A stretch of 64,000 bases of DNA. Origin: Fibrobacterota bacterium (lineage in GTDB: Bacteria > Fibrobacterota > Fibrobacteria > UBA11236). The notes below the pieces were generated by a model. It saw nothing but the letters and a program-made list of their open reading frames with translations, had not been told where the DNA came from and made no database searches. Position numbers and translations under genes: made by a program. The stretch covers positions 8,446 through 72,445 of the forward strand of contig JAEKLQ010000038.1 in NCBI GenBank assembly GCA_019509785.1, read 5' to 3'. Shown in pieces: positions 36,371-45,096 of the stretch (the stretch's first letter is position 1; every line of letters starts with the position of its first letter).

Positions 36371-37051
36371 ATGCCCCGCCTGCTCGGGACTGCGCTCCGC
36401 TGGTTCCTCATCCCCTTTCTCGCGTTGTTGGCTTGGGCCATGGCCGGTGCCTTCTTCGGCTCAGCGCGTAGCGCCCTCAGCGCCGGAACGCTGCTCTGGT
36501 GCGGCTCCGGATTCTTGTTCCGCGCCGCGTCCCATTGGCTTTGGCGCCGGCTGGGCCGGGACGATCCGTTCGGATTCATCGACACATTGGAACATGAATT
36601 GACGCACGCCCTCATGGGCTATCTGACTTTTTGTCCGCCGGTATCCCTCTCGGCGACGCTGAAGTCGGGCGGCGAAGTGGAATTGAAAGGGGCCAACCCC
36701 TTGGCGGTGCTGGCCCCCTACTTCCTGCCCTTGTGGTGCCTGTTGGCCGCCCTTCTCGGCTTGGCGGTGAAGCCCGGCCTGCAAGGCGCCTGGAGCCACG
36801 GGCTTTTCTTCCTGCTCGGCTGGTTCGCATGGCGGCTATGCCTGGAATACCGCTGGCGCCAAACCGACCTGCATGCTTACGGTTTCGTCTTCTCCACCTT
36901 CGCGGTCGCCATCCTGCTGTTCTTGAGCCTCGGCCTAATCCTGTGGATGCGCGGCGTTCTCGGTTGGGCTTGGCTGCCAGCCGCCGTCAAGCATTCTTGG
37001 GGCGAATTACCTACCCTTTGGGCGCGGATCGGGAGGAATGGCGCCCACTGA
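36371..37051 (+). CDS. Polytopic membrane protein with HExxH motif (M50-like)
   Basis: This 226-residue protein has about five transmembrane helices. After the second lies DTLEHELTHALMGYLTF, an HExxH zinc-protease-like motif next to a membrane segment as in M50 (site-2) proteases. Then come PLAVLAPYFLPLWCLLAALLG and a late QTDLHAYGFVFS stretch. M50 enzymes usually have a second Asp motif (NPDG), which is not obvious here; TDLH could be a substitute. It may be a minimal intramembrane protease or a non-catalytic relative. ATG 36371 is preferred by the hydrophobic start; an in-frame ATG at 36341 is possible. No ribosome binding site is seen. It stands between divergent eno and a secreted lipocalin-like gene. 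Confidence 0.6.
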   Translation: MPRLLGTALRWFLIPFLALLAWAMAGAFFGSARSALSAGTLLWCGSGFLFRAASHWLWRRLGRDDPFGFIDTLEHELTHALMGYLTFCPPVSLSATLKSGGEVELKGANPLAVLAPYFLPLWCLLAALLGLAVKPGLQGAWSHGLFFLLGWFAWRLCLEYRWRQTDLHAYGFVFSTFAVAILLFLSLGLILWMRGVLGWAWLPAAVKHSWGELPTLWARIGRNGAH

Positions 37052-37132
37052 GCCCTTCCTTCGCCTTGCGCCGGTTTTTACCTTACCTCCGCGAATGGTA
37101 ATGGCGATTCGACCCTTGTATCCTATCATCGA

Positions 37133-38206
37133 ATGAGGCGACCCATCGATATCCGCAATAGCTTCCGGCCCTTGCTAACTCTGGCCATGCTTTTGGCATC
37201 GGCCCTACCTTCCCTGGCTGCGCAGCATATCCAGCAGCCCACCGGGGATTTGCGGGCCGCGGTCCTGACCGATCTCAAACCCCACCCCAGCGGTAGCAAG
37301 ACCTATAACGAATTCTGGACCTACCATTTCATGTTGGACGGGAACATCCAGGTCATCCTCAATTTCTCCCGGGTGAACCTGGGTTCCTTCAAATCGCCCG
37401 TATGCGGCGCGGATCTTACCATCATGGGGTTCCAAGGCAGGAATTGGACCGTGGCGCGGGAGTACGATAAGAAGAATTTCGTATTCACCGATTCCGCGCA
37501 AGCGTTAAGGGTGCACGAGAACATCTGGTTCTCCGGGAAGTTGCCCGAATCGCATCATGCGCATTTCGCCACCAACAAGAAAAACGTCGGCTACTACCTG
37601 GACCTGGACTTCTCGGATATCCTGCCGGGGCGGGTTTGGGGCGATGGCATGTTCAAGTTCGGGGGCGGGGATGCGGTGGGGATTTTCATCCATATCCCTT
37701 CCGCCAAGGTGAAGGGCCGCCTGGCCGTCAACAAGGATACCTTGGACGTGAACGGCACGGCCTATATGGACCATACCTTCCAAACCGATCTGGCGCCCAA
37801 CCTGATCTCCGCCGGCTACCGGTACGTGGCTTCTGAGGGACAGGCGGAATCGGGCTACTTCCTGGATCCGGCCTCCAAGTACGAAAGGCAACCGGTAGGT
37901 TACGGGTTGAAGACCTTGAACGGGGAACTGGTTTTACGGAAACCGACGAGCCTCAAGGCGCTCTCCGCGTCCAGCGCCATGGGTTCCAAGGTCCCGACCG
38001 CGCTGGAGATCGGCTTTCAGGACGGCAGCAAAACGGTATTGAACCGCAGCGAAGATCGCCTGCAGCAATCCGTGTTGCATGAGTTCAGCGGATTCTCCAA
38101 GATGGCCATCAAGAGCTTCATGGGCGGGGAGATCCTCACGTTCCGCGGGCTGGGCACCATTTCCGGCACGCGTCCCATGGCCTACGACTTCTTTACCGTG
38201 GAGTGA
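37133..38206 (+). CDS. Secreted lipocalin-like protein (Svf1/AttH/CrtC-like)
   Basis: This 357-residue protein has a signal peptide (LLTLAMLLASALPSLAA, cleavage near residue 30). The body is beta-rich with two lipocalin-like halves. FWTYHFMLDGNIQVILNFSRVNLG, VHENIWFSGKLPESHHAHFATN and especially VNGTAYMDHTFQTDLAP match the 'G-x-x-Y-x-D-H' element of the Svf1/AttH/carotenoid-hydratase-like superfamily. Such proteins bind or hydrate lipids or isoprenoids. Here the role is probably envelope lipid binding. A squalene-synthase-like enzyme lies 24 kb away but is not linked. It converges with the propeller gene, 18 nt apart. Confidence 0.7.
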   Translation: MRRPIDIRNSFRPLLTLAMLLASALPSLAAQHIQQPTGDLRAAVLTDLKPHPSGSKTYNEFWTYHFMLDGNIQVILNFSRVNLGSFKSPVCGADLTIMGFQGRNWTVAREYDKKNFVFTDSAQALRVHENIWFSGKLPESHHAHFATNKKNVGYYLDLDFSDILPGRVWGDGMFKFGGGDAVGIFIHIPSAKVKGRLAVNKDTLDVNGTAYMDHTFQTDLAPNLISAGYRYVASEGQAESGYFLDPASKYERQPVGYGLKTLNGELVLRKPTSLKALSASSAMGSKVPTALEIGFQDGSKTVLNRSEDRLQQSVLHEFSGFSKMAIKSFMGGEILTFRGLGTISGTRPMAYDFFTVE

Positions 38207-38224
38207 ATTCCCCGCGCCGGGAAT

Positions 38225-39217
38225 TCATTCCTTAGGCGTCGGCAACATGGCGGAAACGCCTTTCTCGGTCGCGAACCAGACACCCGCATCCTTGTCCACC
38301 GCCACGGCAAAGACGAAGCGCGTTTGGATTCCGGTGGTATTGTTCTTGTTGAACAACCGCCAAGTGGTCCCGTCGTACCGCGCGGCCCCGCCCTTGGCGG
38401 ACACCCACATCGTCCCCGATTTCTCGGCATACAGGCTGTAAACCTGCTCGGACGCGATTTCGCCCAATTGGGAAGAGCCTTTATAGGACGTCCAGGCGCT
38501 GCCCGCCAGGCGGCCGACGCCCATCTGCGTCCCGATCCACTTCGCGCCATCGGGGGCGATCATGATGGAGGTGATGCTGTTATGCGGCAAACCCTGGTTC
38601 GTGTTGTCCCGCGTGTAAGTGGTCCAGGCGGTATTGCTGAACTTCACCAGGCCGGCGATGGTCCCGAGCCATTTGTCCCCCGCGGAATCCACCGCGATGG
38701 CGGTCACCATCTTATGTGGTAGGCGTCCCGAGATGCGCTCCTCGCCGTAGCTCGTCCATGCCGAGCTTCCCCGCAGCAAGGCGAAACCGTTCTTGGTCCC
38801 GAACCAATGCTCATCCTTGCGGATGGCCATCGAGGTCACGAAATTGTCCGGCAGGCCGCCGGAAGTATTCTCCTTGGTGAAGGACCGCCAATTCCCGTTG
38901 GCGTACCAGCTGACGCCGCCCTCGGTGGTCACCCACAACTCGCGGTTCTCCCCGATTTGTAACGCGGTGATTACGTTGGAGACCAGCCCCTTCCCCGTGT
39001 TCTCGACCGTGAAGGTCTGCCAATTCCCCAATTGATCCAGGCGGACGATCCCTTTCTTTGTCCCGAACCATTTGAGCCCCTGATCATCCGTGGCCACGGC
39101 CACCACTTCGGGATCGGGGAACTTGGTAAGGTCCTGGATCTGCCAATGGTAATCGGGTTCATCCGCGTAAGCGGCGATAGGGAGGATGAAGGCGAGCGCG
39201 CGCAGTAGGGTTTTCAT
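38225..39217 (-). CDS. Secreted seven-bladed propeller (two-component regulator propeller repeats)
   Basis: This 330-residue protein has a short signal peptide (ALAFILPIAAYA). Seven repeats with the signature W-[FLIV]-[GTS]-T/A end each blade: KWFGT, LWVTT, HWFGT, KWLGT, KWIGT, MWVSA, VWFAT. Each is preceded by GLP-x-N-x-[VI]-T-[SA]-like turns. This is the Reg_prop repeat normally found in the periplasmic part of hybrid two-component systems, but here the propeller is free, with no kinase. It may bind polysaccharide or be a surface scaffold. The next minus-strand gene upstream is the large secreted protein at 39258. Confidence 0.82.
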   Translation of the reverse strand: MKTLLRALAFILPIAAYADEPDYHWQIQDLTKFPDPEVVAVATDDQGLKWFGTKKGIVRLDQLGNWQTFTVENTGKGLVSNVITALQIGENRELWVTTEGGVSWYANGNWRSFTKENTSGGLPDNFVTSMAIRKDEHWFGTKNGFALLRGSSAWTSYGEERISGRLPHKMVTAIAVDSAGDKWLGTIAGLVKFSNTAWTTYTRDNTNQGLPHNSITSIMIAPDGAKWIGTQMGVGRLAGSAWTSYKGSSQLGEIASEQVYSLYAEKSGTMWVSAKGGAARYDGTTWRLFNKNNTTGIQTRFVFAVAVDKDAGVWFATEKGVSAMLPTPKE

Positions 39218-39257
39218 GCAAGGAATTTAATAAGCCTCGGGTCCCAAAACCCGGCGC

Positions 39258-41339
39258 TTATTCCTTCCGCGCCTCCTTCACCACCCTGCGCGGGTTCCAC
39301 CATTCCCGGAAATCGGCCAGGCAATAGCCTCCGGTGCCCGGATGGTAGAGCCACATCCCCCCTTCCCCGTCCGCGAGCGCGACTTTCCCGCGCCAGGGGC
39401 GGAAGAGTTCCACCTGGAAGAGGGGATTGGAGGGATGGCGGAACAGGAACCCCGCGGCCGCCGTGTTGTTTTCGACCGAAGGCTGCACCGGAAAGGGCAG
39501 GACCACGGCGGGAATCGCTTGGTCGGCCGAATCCTCCGGGGCCTCTTGTACGCGCGAAATCCCGTCCCGGGTCCCATCGTAACGGGCGTTCAGCCCCAGC
39601 TTCGCCCCGGCGAAATCGACATAGGTAAAGCGATGCGCGCCCAAGGGCCAATGCGAGGCCGGGGAATTGCGGGCCAAGGTGGAGTCGCGCAAGGCATCCA
39701 AGGAACGCGCCTTGGAAGCCTCCACCACTTCGATCCCGCCGCGCAGGTATTTCTGATATCCCCAGTTAAGCCAGGTAGGCAACGGGCGCAGGCGGCTGAG
39801 GATTACGTAGACCCCGAGATCGGAGCGATCGTAGAAGCGGAAATCGAAATCGCGCGTCGTATAGGTGGCCCCGTCCCATTTCCATTCCGCGGGTACGTGC
39901 TGCGGCCAAGCCTCGGAATTGTACTGGTCCGATGGCGCATAGCCGTAAAGGAAATTCCGGTGGATGGCCATGTTGTTGGCCCGCCATTGCATGCCGCGGA
40001 AATGCAGGATGTCCTTTACCTCGCGCGGGCGTTCCCGCGCCGGATCGAGCAACAAGGATCCCGGCCGCGTGATGACATCGTAGACCCAGGGGGCGTCGCT
40101 CAAGCCGAAGCGAAGGGTGGGGAAATTCGGCCCGGTGTAGGATTCGTAGCGGCCGCCCGCGGTCAGCAGCCAATCGGCCCCTCCCGAATAGGACTCGGTG
40201 GGCCGGCTGCGCAGGCCTCCGCCCGCATAGGCCGAACGCATCTCCGCGCGGTATTCCCCGGGGCGCTCTTGCATATAGGCGAGGATGGGCGCGGGCACGC
40301 GGTATTTCAATACGGCCGAGAACAGGGCCATATGCGCATGGGGCGTGCGCGTGCGCCATAGACCGGGGGCGTAGGCGCCGAAGGACCCGGATTGCAAACC
40401 GAAGAAACTGCATACGGCATCGTTCCCGATCAGGCTGCTATCGTCGTAAACCTCGGAGGATCGGCGGTAGGGGCCGTAACGCAGGGCGTCATAGCTTTGG
40501 AAGGCGAACTCGGACGCCAGGAAATCGAGCAGGCAGGCCGCGCCTTCGGAAACGGCCGCGTCCCGGGAAAAGCTGTAGAGGTTGTCCAAGGCGTGCAGGG
40601 TGAAGCGTTGGTAGATCTGGGCGTTGAATTCGAAGAAGCCTTTGCGGATGGCTTGCTGCATGGCCTTCAGCAGCAACCGCTGCAACGGCCCTTGGGAGTT
40701 GTCCAGCTCGATGCCTTCGTGCTGCAAGGAATCCCGCAAGGCGGTCAATTCCGCCAGGCCCCGCAGGTTCCGGGTGATGATCTGGTTGATCAGGAAGCGC
40801 GTGGATTCGGCCATGAACAAATGGTTCTCGGTCTCGGGCAGGCTAACGAAGCCGACTTCGAAATGGGACTTGGAGGTTTGGCCCCAGACGCGCGCCACCC
40901 GCTTGATGAGATGCACCATGGTCTTGTCCGTCAGCAAGTCGCGGTCGCCTTCGAAGAGGCAAAGCAGGGAAGCGCAATTGAGAAGCGCCATGTCGAAATC
41001 GCCTTGATCGTACCCGGGCACCGGAAAGCTGGTGCCGATGGATCCGAGCGGGCCGATATTCCCGCCCACCACGTAGCGCTGCAGGGCCTGGCCCACACGC
41101 TGCCTGTCTCCCGCGGGGCCGTGTTGGGCCAAGGTCATCAAAGCGATCCATTCCTGGAAAACGCTCATGCCGTCGTTATGGCGGTTCCAGGCATGCACGC
41201 CCCCGTTCCGATCGACCCGCTCCTTCCAGGCTTGCAGGACGATGGGCCGGAATTCATCGGCGTGGTTGACGGCGATGGCGCGGGCACGCGCCGCCACGCA
41301 TAGGCAGAGGATGGGGATCAGGATATGGTTCAAGCGCAT
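39258..41339 (-). CDS. Large secreted protein of unknown function
   Basis: This 693-residue exported protein has a signal peptide in the first 22 residues (ILIPILCLCVAARARA). I do not recognise the family. The N-terminal two thirds are helical with paired helices and aromatic-rich loops (HNDGMSVFQEWIALMTLAQ, MVHLIKRVARVWGQ, SFSRDAAVSEGAACLLDFLASEF), and the C-terminal third is beta-rich (FDFRFYDRSDLGVYVILSRL, GFLFRHPSNPLFQVELFRPWRG). This is the general layout of polysaccharide lyases of the toroid plus sandwich type (for example PL8, PL15 or heparinase-like). No catalytic Tyr/His/Asn set can be assigned with confidence. It is the upstream neighbour of the propeller gene and could be one operon (40 nt). 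Surface glycan processing is inference only. Confidence 0.6.
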   Translation of the reverse strand: MRLNHILIPILCLCVAARARAIAVNHADEFRPIVLQAWKERVDRNGGVHAWNRHNDGMSVFQEWIALMTLAQHGPAGDRQRVGQALQRYVVGGNIGPLGSIGTSFPVPGYDQGDFDMALLNCASLLCLFEGDRDLLTDKTMVHLIKRVARVWGQTSKSHFEVGFVSLPETENHLFMAESTRFLINQIITRNLRGLAELTALRDSLQHEGIELDNSQGPLQRLLLKAMQQAIRKGFFEFNAQIYQRFTLHALDNLYSFSRDAAVSEGAACLLDFLASEFAFQSYDALRYGPYRRSSEVYDDSSLIGNDAVCSFFGLQSGSFGAYAPGLWRTRTPHAHMALFSAVLKYRVPAPILAYMQERPGEYRAEMRSAYAGGGLRSRPTESYSGGADWLLTAGGRYESYTGPNFPTLRFGLSDAPWVYDVITRPGSLLLDPARERPREVKDILHFRGMQWRANNMAIHRNFLYGYAPSDQYNSEAWPQHVPAEWKWDGATYTTRDFDFRFYDRSDLGVYVILSRLRPLPTWLNWGYQKYLRGGIEVVEASKARSLDALRDSTLARNSPASHWPLGAHRFTYVDFAGAKLGLNARYDGTRDGISRVQEAPEDSADQAIPAVVLPFPVQPSVENNTAAAGFLFRHPSNPLFQVELFRPWRGKVALADGEGGMWLYHPGTGGYCLADFREWWNPRRVVKEARKE

Positions 41340-41486
41340 GCTGTTCAGGAGGCTCCGGCCCGGGGCCGGCCTCGTTCCATTATATCCGTTGCCATGGAAA
41401 GGCGGCCAGCGGACAGCTGGCGATTACGGGGAGTAAAACACAAATTTTTGCTACAATAAGCTGCCTTCGAGCCATCCGGAGGCGTC

Positions 41487-42437
41487 TTGATTCCCCATCA
41501 TTTCCATCTCATCTGGATCGGGCGCCATTTCCCGTTCGTGAACCGCTTGGCGGTGGAGTCCATCCTCCAGACCAATCCCGGGGCCCGGATTACCTTGCAT
41601 TTCGAAGATCCGCCGGATAACGACGATTGGCGGGCCTTGCAGTCCAAGGTGGAGTTCCGGCCCCTATCCCTGGAAAACCTGCTCGAAGGACTCCCTGCTT
41701 CCATGAGTTCCGTCATCCCCGTCCTGTCGGGTATCTCGACGGGTTATCTCGCCGGCCGCGCCAATATCCTCCGCTACCTCATATTGTATCGTGAGGGAGG
41801 CATCTACATCGATTTCGACACGGTAACCACGCGGGACTACCGGCCCTTGCTTTCCCATCCCGCCTTCATCGGGGAAGAAACCGTTTTCAAGTACGACGAT
41901 GATCGGGTGGAGGGCCGCTTCCCGCCCGCGCTCATCCCCACCGGCATCGCCTTCGGCGCCAGCTATTACCTCTCCCAGGCCAACTGCCGATGGTTGGGCG
42001 ATTCCGCGGCGGGCAATGCGCTCAATCGCTCCCTGATGCGCTATTGGTCGGTTCGCAAGTTGAATAACGCCGTGCTGGGCTCCGCGCCCGGCAACGCCTT
42101 CTTCGGCAAAGCCATCGCCCTGGTTCCGGAAACCGATCCGAAAATCCGTTACGCGCTCGGGCCCATCCTCATGAACCGCACCTGGGCCACCGAGGCCGCC
42201 GCGCACATGCGCCGGCTCTCCGCCGATCATTTCTACTTCATCACCCCCAGCCAGACTTTCCGTTTCTTCTACGGGCCCGCCCGTCCCCTCCCCCCCGATG
42301 CCTATTCGCTGCATTGGTGTTCCAGCAATCACAAGCAGCTGGCCGCGGGCCTGACGCGCGAGAACCTCGCGAAGCACTCCGCCCATCCCACCCTGTTCCA
42401 TAAGCTGGCCCACGAGGTGTTGGGAAGGGGGATCTAG
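41487..42437 (+). CDS. Glycosyltransferase with DXD motif (GT32/capsular sugar-transferase type)
   Basis: This 316-residue cytosolic sugar transferase has the typical start IPHHFHLIWIG and the catalytic-metal stretch YLILYREGGIYIDFDTVTTRDY, with the Asp-x-Asp motif of Gly_transf_sug (GT32-like) enzymes. They use nucleotide sugars to extend surface or intracellular glycans. It begins with TTG 41487, supported by GGAGG five bases upstream and by the homologous N-terminus. A TACAAT (41452-41457) lies upstream as a possible -10. The TM protein gene follows after 4 nt. Donor and acceptor are unknown. Confidence 0.82.
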   Translation: MIPHHFHLIWIGRHFPFVNRLAVESILQTNPGARITLHFEDPPDNDDWRALQSKVEFRPLSLENLLEGLPASMSSVIPVLSGISTGYLAGRANILRYLILYREGGIYIDFDTVTTRDYRPLLSHPAFIGEETVFKYDDDRVEGRFPPALIPTGIAFGASYYLSQANCRWLGDSAAGNALNRSLMRYWSVRKLNNAVLGSAPGNAFFGKAIALVPETDPKIRYALGPILMNRTWATEAAAHMRRLSADHFYFITPSQTFRFFYGPARPLPPDAYSLHWCSSNHKQLAAGLTRENLAKHSAHPTLFHKLAHEVLGRGI

Positions 42438-42441
42438 CCCG

Positions 42442-43005
42442 ATGCCAAAAAACGGCATGCCGCCCGCCCCTTTCGGGGCGCCCGACCCTCTTGGGACGCC
42501 CCATCCTCCCGGTTCCGGCGGATTGAGGGTTTGGATCCTCGCCCCCTTGCTGGCATGGCTGGCGGTCGCGGTGATCCTGTTCGTTTATTTCGATCAGCGC
42601 GGCCGCTGGACCACCCTCTCCGGCATGAACGGATACCGCGATTGCTTCGGCTCTCCCCCGCCGGCGAACTTCCGCCTCATCCATTGCGAGGCGCTCCGGC
42701 ATTACCGCCTCACCGGGGAACTTTTGGCCATGGAATGCTATGTGCAAGCCAAAGGCGAGTTCGATACTTCGGGAAGCGATTGGAAGGTAGCGCCCTCCCT
42801 GGGGGAAACGGGCGGGTTACCCAAGCTCCTGCGCGATGAGGGATTGATCCGGATTCCCGCTTGGTTCGGCCTCCCTGGCAATGCCCTCGGCGATACGAGC
42901 CATGCCAAGGTCTTGCATTCGGGCGGCGGCCGGCTGCTTTCGATCTACCCTGCCGGCAAGGAAGGGATCCTGATCGCCGGAGGTTGGCTTACGAAAAGCC
43001 CCTAA
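42442..43005 (+). CDS. Single-pass membrane protein of unknown function
   Basis: This 187-residue protein has a Pro/Gly-rich N-terminus, one transmembrane helix (about residues 30-50, WILAPLLAWLAVAVILFVYF) and a periplasmic domain of about 130 residues with two Cys (NGYRDCFG, LIHCEAL). No family is recognised. It starts 4 nt after the glycosyltransferase, so it belongs to the same transcript and perhaps to glycan export or anchoring. It converges with the DUF2334 gene. Confidence 0.6.
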   Translation: MPKNGMPPAPFGAPDPLGTPHPPGSGGLRVWILAPLLAWLAVAVILFVYFDQRGRWTTLSGMNGYRDCFGSPPPANFRLIHCEALRHYRLTGELLAMECYVQAKGEFDTSGSDWKVAPSLGETGGLPKLLRDEGLIRIPAWFGLPGNALGDTSHAKVLHSGGGRLLSIYPAGKEGILIAGGWLTKSP

Positions 43006-43042
43006 GCCGCAATCGCCTCCGCGGCGGATGCGGAAACGGGTC

Positions 43043-43810
43043 TTACGCGGCGCCTGCCGAAGCGAAATCCAAGTCCTCGGCGAAGGCCTGTTCCCGATCC
43101 CGCATGGCCGCGGCCAATACCGAACGAATGTTGCCGACGGTGGCGGGATGATCGAAATCGAAGGGATGCATGGCCACGCGCAGGACGGGGGCCTGGGACC
43201 AAAGCCGCAACAACAGCGGGCAGACGACCAAGGAACCGTACTTGCGCAGCCAGGTACGCGTGGCCCAGGTGATGACGGGGCTTTTCAGGCTCGCTCCCGT
43301 ATCGACGCGATACATGCGGCGCTGATCCTCCGTGAACCGGAACCCCTGGTCCTTGAGGGCCCCGGGCAGGTGGGCGTTGAAGAGCCAGGCCGGAGCCACG
43401 AATCCGACGGGATCCTTTCCCAGGCAGGTCCGGAAGGCCTCGCGGCCCGCTTCCAGCTTCCGCCGTTGCGCCTCCGCGTCCAGGGCCAGGAATTCCCCCT
43501 CCCCCGCAGTCAAAAGTTTCCGCTTCAGGAAATCTCCCGCTCCCCAGGAGCCCGGTTGCGGGGGCGGTTCCAGATGGCAATACCCATGGAGATGCCAATC
43601 AATCCGGAAGGGCCGCTCTTCCCGGCACCAGGCCCGGAAAGCCATGTCCTGGGCCGCCGGGTAACCGCCATGGTACTCCGGCACGAACAGGTAGGTGAGC
43701 TTGGACAGGCCCAACTCGCGGTATACGGCTTCCGCGCGACCTATGCGTTCCCGGTGGAACGGCGTGATGTCATGCAGGGAAACCACCAATTTCCGTTGTC
43801 CGGAAATCAT
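43043..43810 (-). CDS. DUF2334 polysaccharide-deacetylase-like protein
   Basis: This 255-residue carbohydrate-esterase-like (NodB-related) protein starts KLVVSLHDITPFH, with the His-Asp metal pair. The second site is WHLHGYCHL (H-x-H...H), and the downstream strand is VGFVAPAWLFN. The end AMHPFDFDHP fits the last catalytic His strand of DUF2334. It would remove acetyl groups from an N-acetylated sugar or lipid-linked sugar. The ATG overlaps the stop of the GT4 gene (ATGA), so both are translated together and probably act in one pathway. A longer start inside the GT4 gene is rejected. Confidence 0.85.
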   Translation of the reverse strand: MISGQRKLVVSLHDITPFHRERIGRAEAVYRELGLSKLTYLFVPEYHGGYPAAQDMAFRAWCREERPFRIDWHLHGYCHLEPPPQPGSWGAGDFLKRKLLTAGEGEFLALDAEAQRRKLEAGREAFRTCLGKDPVGFVAPAWLFNAHLPGALKDQGFRFTEDQRRMYRVDTGASLKSPVITWATRTWLRKYGSLVVCPLLLRLWSQAPVLRVAMHPFDFDHPATVGNIRSVLAAAMRDREQAFAEDLDFASAGAA

Positions 43811-44997
43811 GGGCCGGCCTCGCCGGGCGGGCGGGTCCCCAAGCGGGCCGAATACCTCTTGATCATCCGTCCGATGGCATCGTCCCATCCCCCATAGCGC
43901 AAAGCCAAGGAGCGGGAGCGGGCGAACTCGGCGGGCCAATCGCATTTGATCGCCTTCGCCACGGCCTGCCGGAATCCCTCCGCATCGCCTGCGGGGAAGA
44001 GGAAGCGGGATCCCGCCTCCCGCAACAGTTCCCCGGTTCCTCCGGCATCGGGCCCGACCACCACCAGCCCGCGCGCCATGCCTTCCAACACCCCCAGGCC
44101 GAAAGTCTCATGGGGCCCTGGCGCCAGCAGCACGTGATGGGCGTCGTAGATGGCGCGCACCTCGCCGGGATCGGCCACGAAACCGAGGTAGCGGTAGCGC
44201 GCGTGCCGGAAGGAAGCGAACCCGCCCGCCATCGCCCCGCGCCCCATCACGGTAACTCTTACGTTACCCCGGAGCAGATCGGGAAGGGACTCCAGGAGCA
44301 AATCCACGCCCTTATCGCGATCCAATCGCCCCGCGTAGAGAAGGCTTACCGGGCCTTCCCCGGGGACCGACTTGGCGTCCGGGGAGATGTCGTCCGGCGC
44401 CGATATGCCTTCCAGGAAATGGGCCGGCACGCCGAAGGGCAAATGGGCCACCGCCCGCACGCCTTTGGACCGCAGGCGCTCCTCCATGGTCCGCGAAGCC
44501 ACCGCCGTTAGATCGTATCCGCGTTGCAGGCGGTAGAGGAGGAAGGCCGCCGCCTTGGCCAGGGGCGCGCGCAGGCCTTGCAAAGCTCCCCGTTGCGACC
44601 AGGGTTCGATGTAGGTGGGCACCGGGTCGCTGTGGTAGAAGGAAACCAGCAATCCGCGGAACAGGCCGAGCTTGCGCAGGGCGAGGCAGAACAGGCCCGT
44701 CAGCCAAGGGTCGCCGGCCTCGAGCACGTCGGGCCGCTGCGCGCGGATGAGCTTGAAAACGTGGAAGAAGTCGATCAGCAAGCGATAGCCCGCGGGATCC
44801 TTGGTCAGGGCCGGGCCGTAAGCCTCGATCAAGGTGACGTTCGGCGCCTCCTTGAGTTTCTGGCGGGCGGGCCCAGGGTAGACCAGGAAATAACCGATCC
44901 CGGGCCGTTTCCGGAACCATTCGATCTTCGCCCGATGGTAGGTGCGGATGCCGCCGGCCTTGGGCGAAAAGAAGGTATTGATATCGAGGAAGACCAC
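43807..44997 (-). CDS. GT4-family glycosyltransferase
   Basis: This 396-residue GT-B enzyme has FLDINTFFSPKAGGIRTYHRAKIEWF as acceptor-side start, LLYAGRLDRDKGVDLLLESLP opening the nucleotide-sugar domain, and HETFGLGVLEGMARGLVVVGPDAGG, the Glu-x7-Glu donor-binding motif. This is typical of GT4 transferases that build glycolipids or surface glycans. No ATG fits; GTG 44997 directly precedes the conserved first strand, while TTG 45015 is possible. The frame is open further but overlaps the divergent GT4 gene. It is coupled to the DUF2334 deacetylase. A de-N-acetylation step after sugar transfer is a plausible pair function, as in GlcNAc-phospholipid pathways. Confidence 0.87.
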   Translation of the reverse strand: MVFLDINTFFSPKAGGIRTYHRAKIEWFRKRPGIGYFLVYPGPARQKLKEAPNVTLIEAYGPALTKDPAGYRLLIDFFHVFKLIRAQRPDVLEAGDPWLTGLFCLALRKLGLFRGLLVSFYHSDPVPTYIEPWSQRGALQGLRAPLAKAAAFLLYRLQRGYDLTAVASRTMEERLRSKGVRAVAHLPFGVPAHFLEGISAPDDISPDAKSVPGEGPVSLLYAGRLDRDKGVDLLLESLPDLLRGNVRVTVMGRGAMAGGFASFRHARYRYLGFVADPGEVRAIYDAHHVLLAPGPHETFGLGVLEGMARGLVVVGPDAGGTGELLREAGSRFLFPAGDAEGFRQAVAKAIKCDWPAEFARSRSLALRYGGWDDAIGRMIKRYSARLGTRPPGEAGP

Positions 44998-45096
44998 TTC
45001 GCGCCTATGTAGCAATATTTTACTTTTACCCTTCCGATGGAAACCGAAGCCGCGGCATTGGTGGGGGAAGAAATGCCAGCTGCGACGGAGCCTAGC

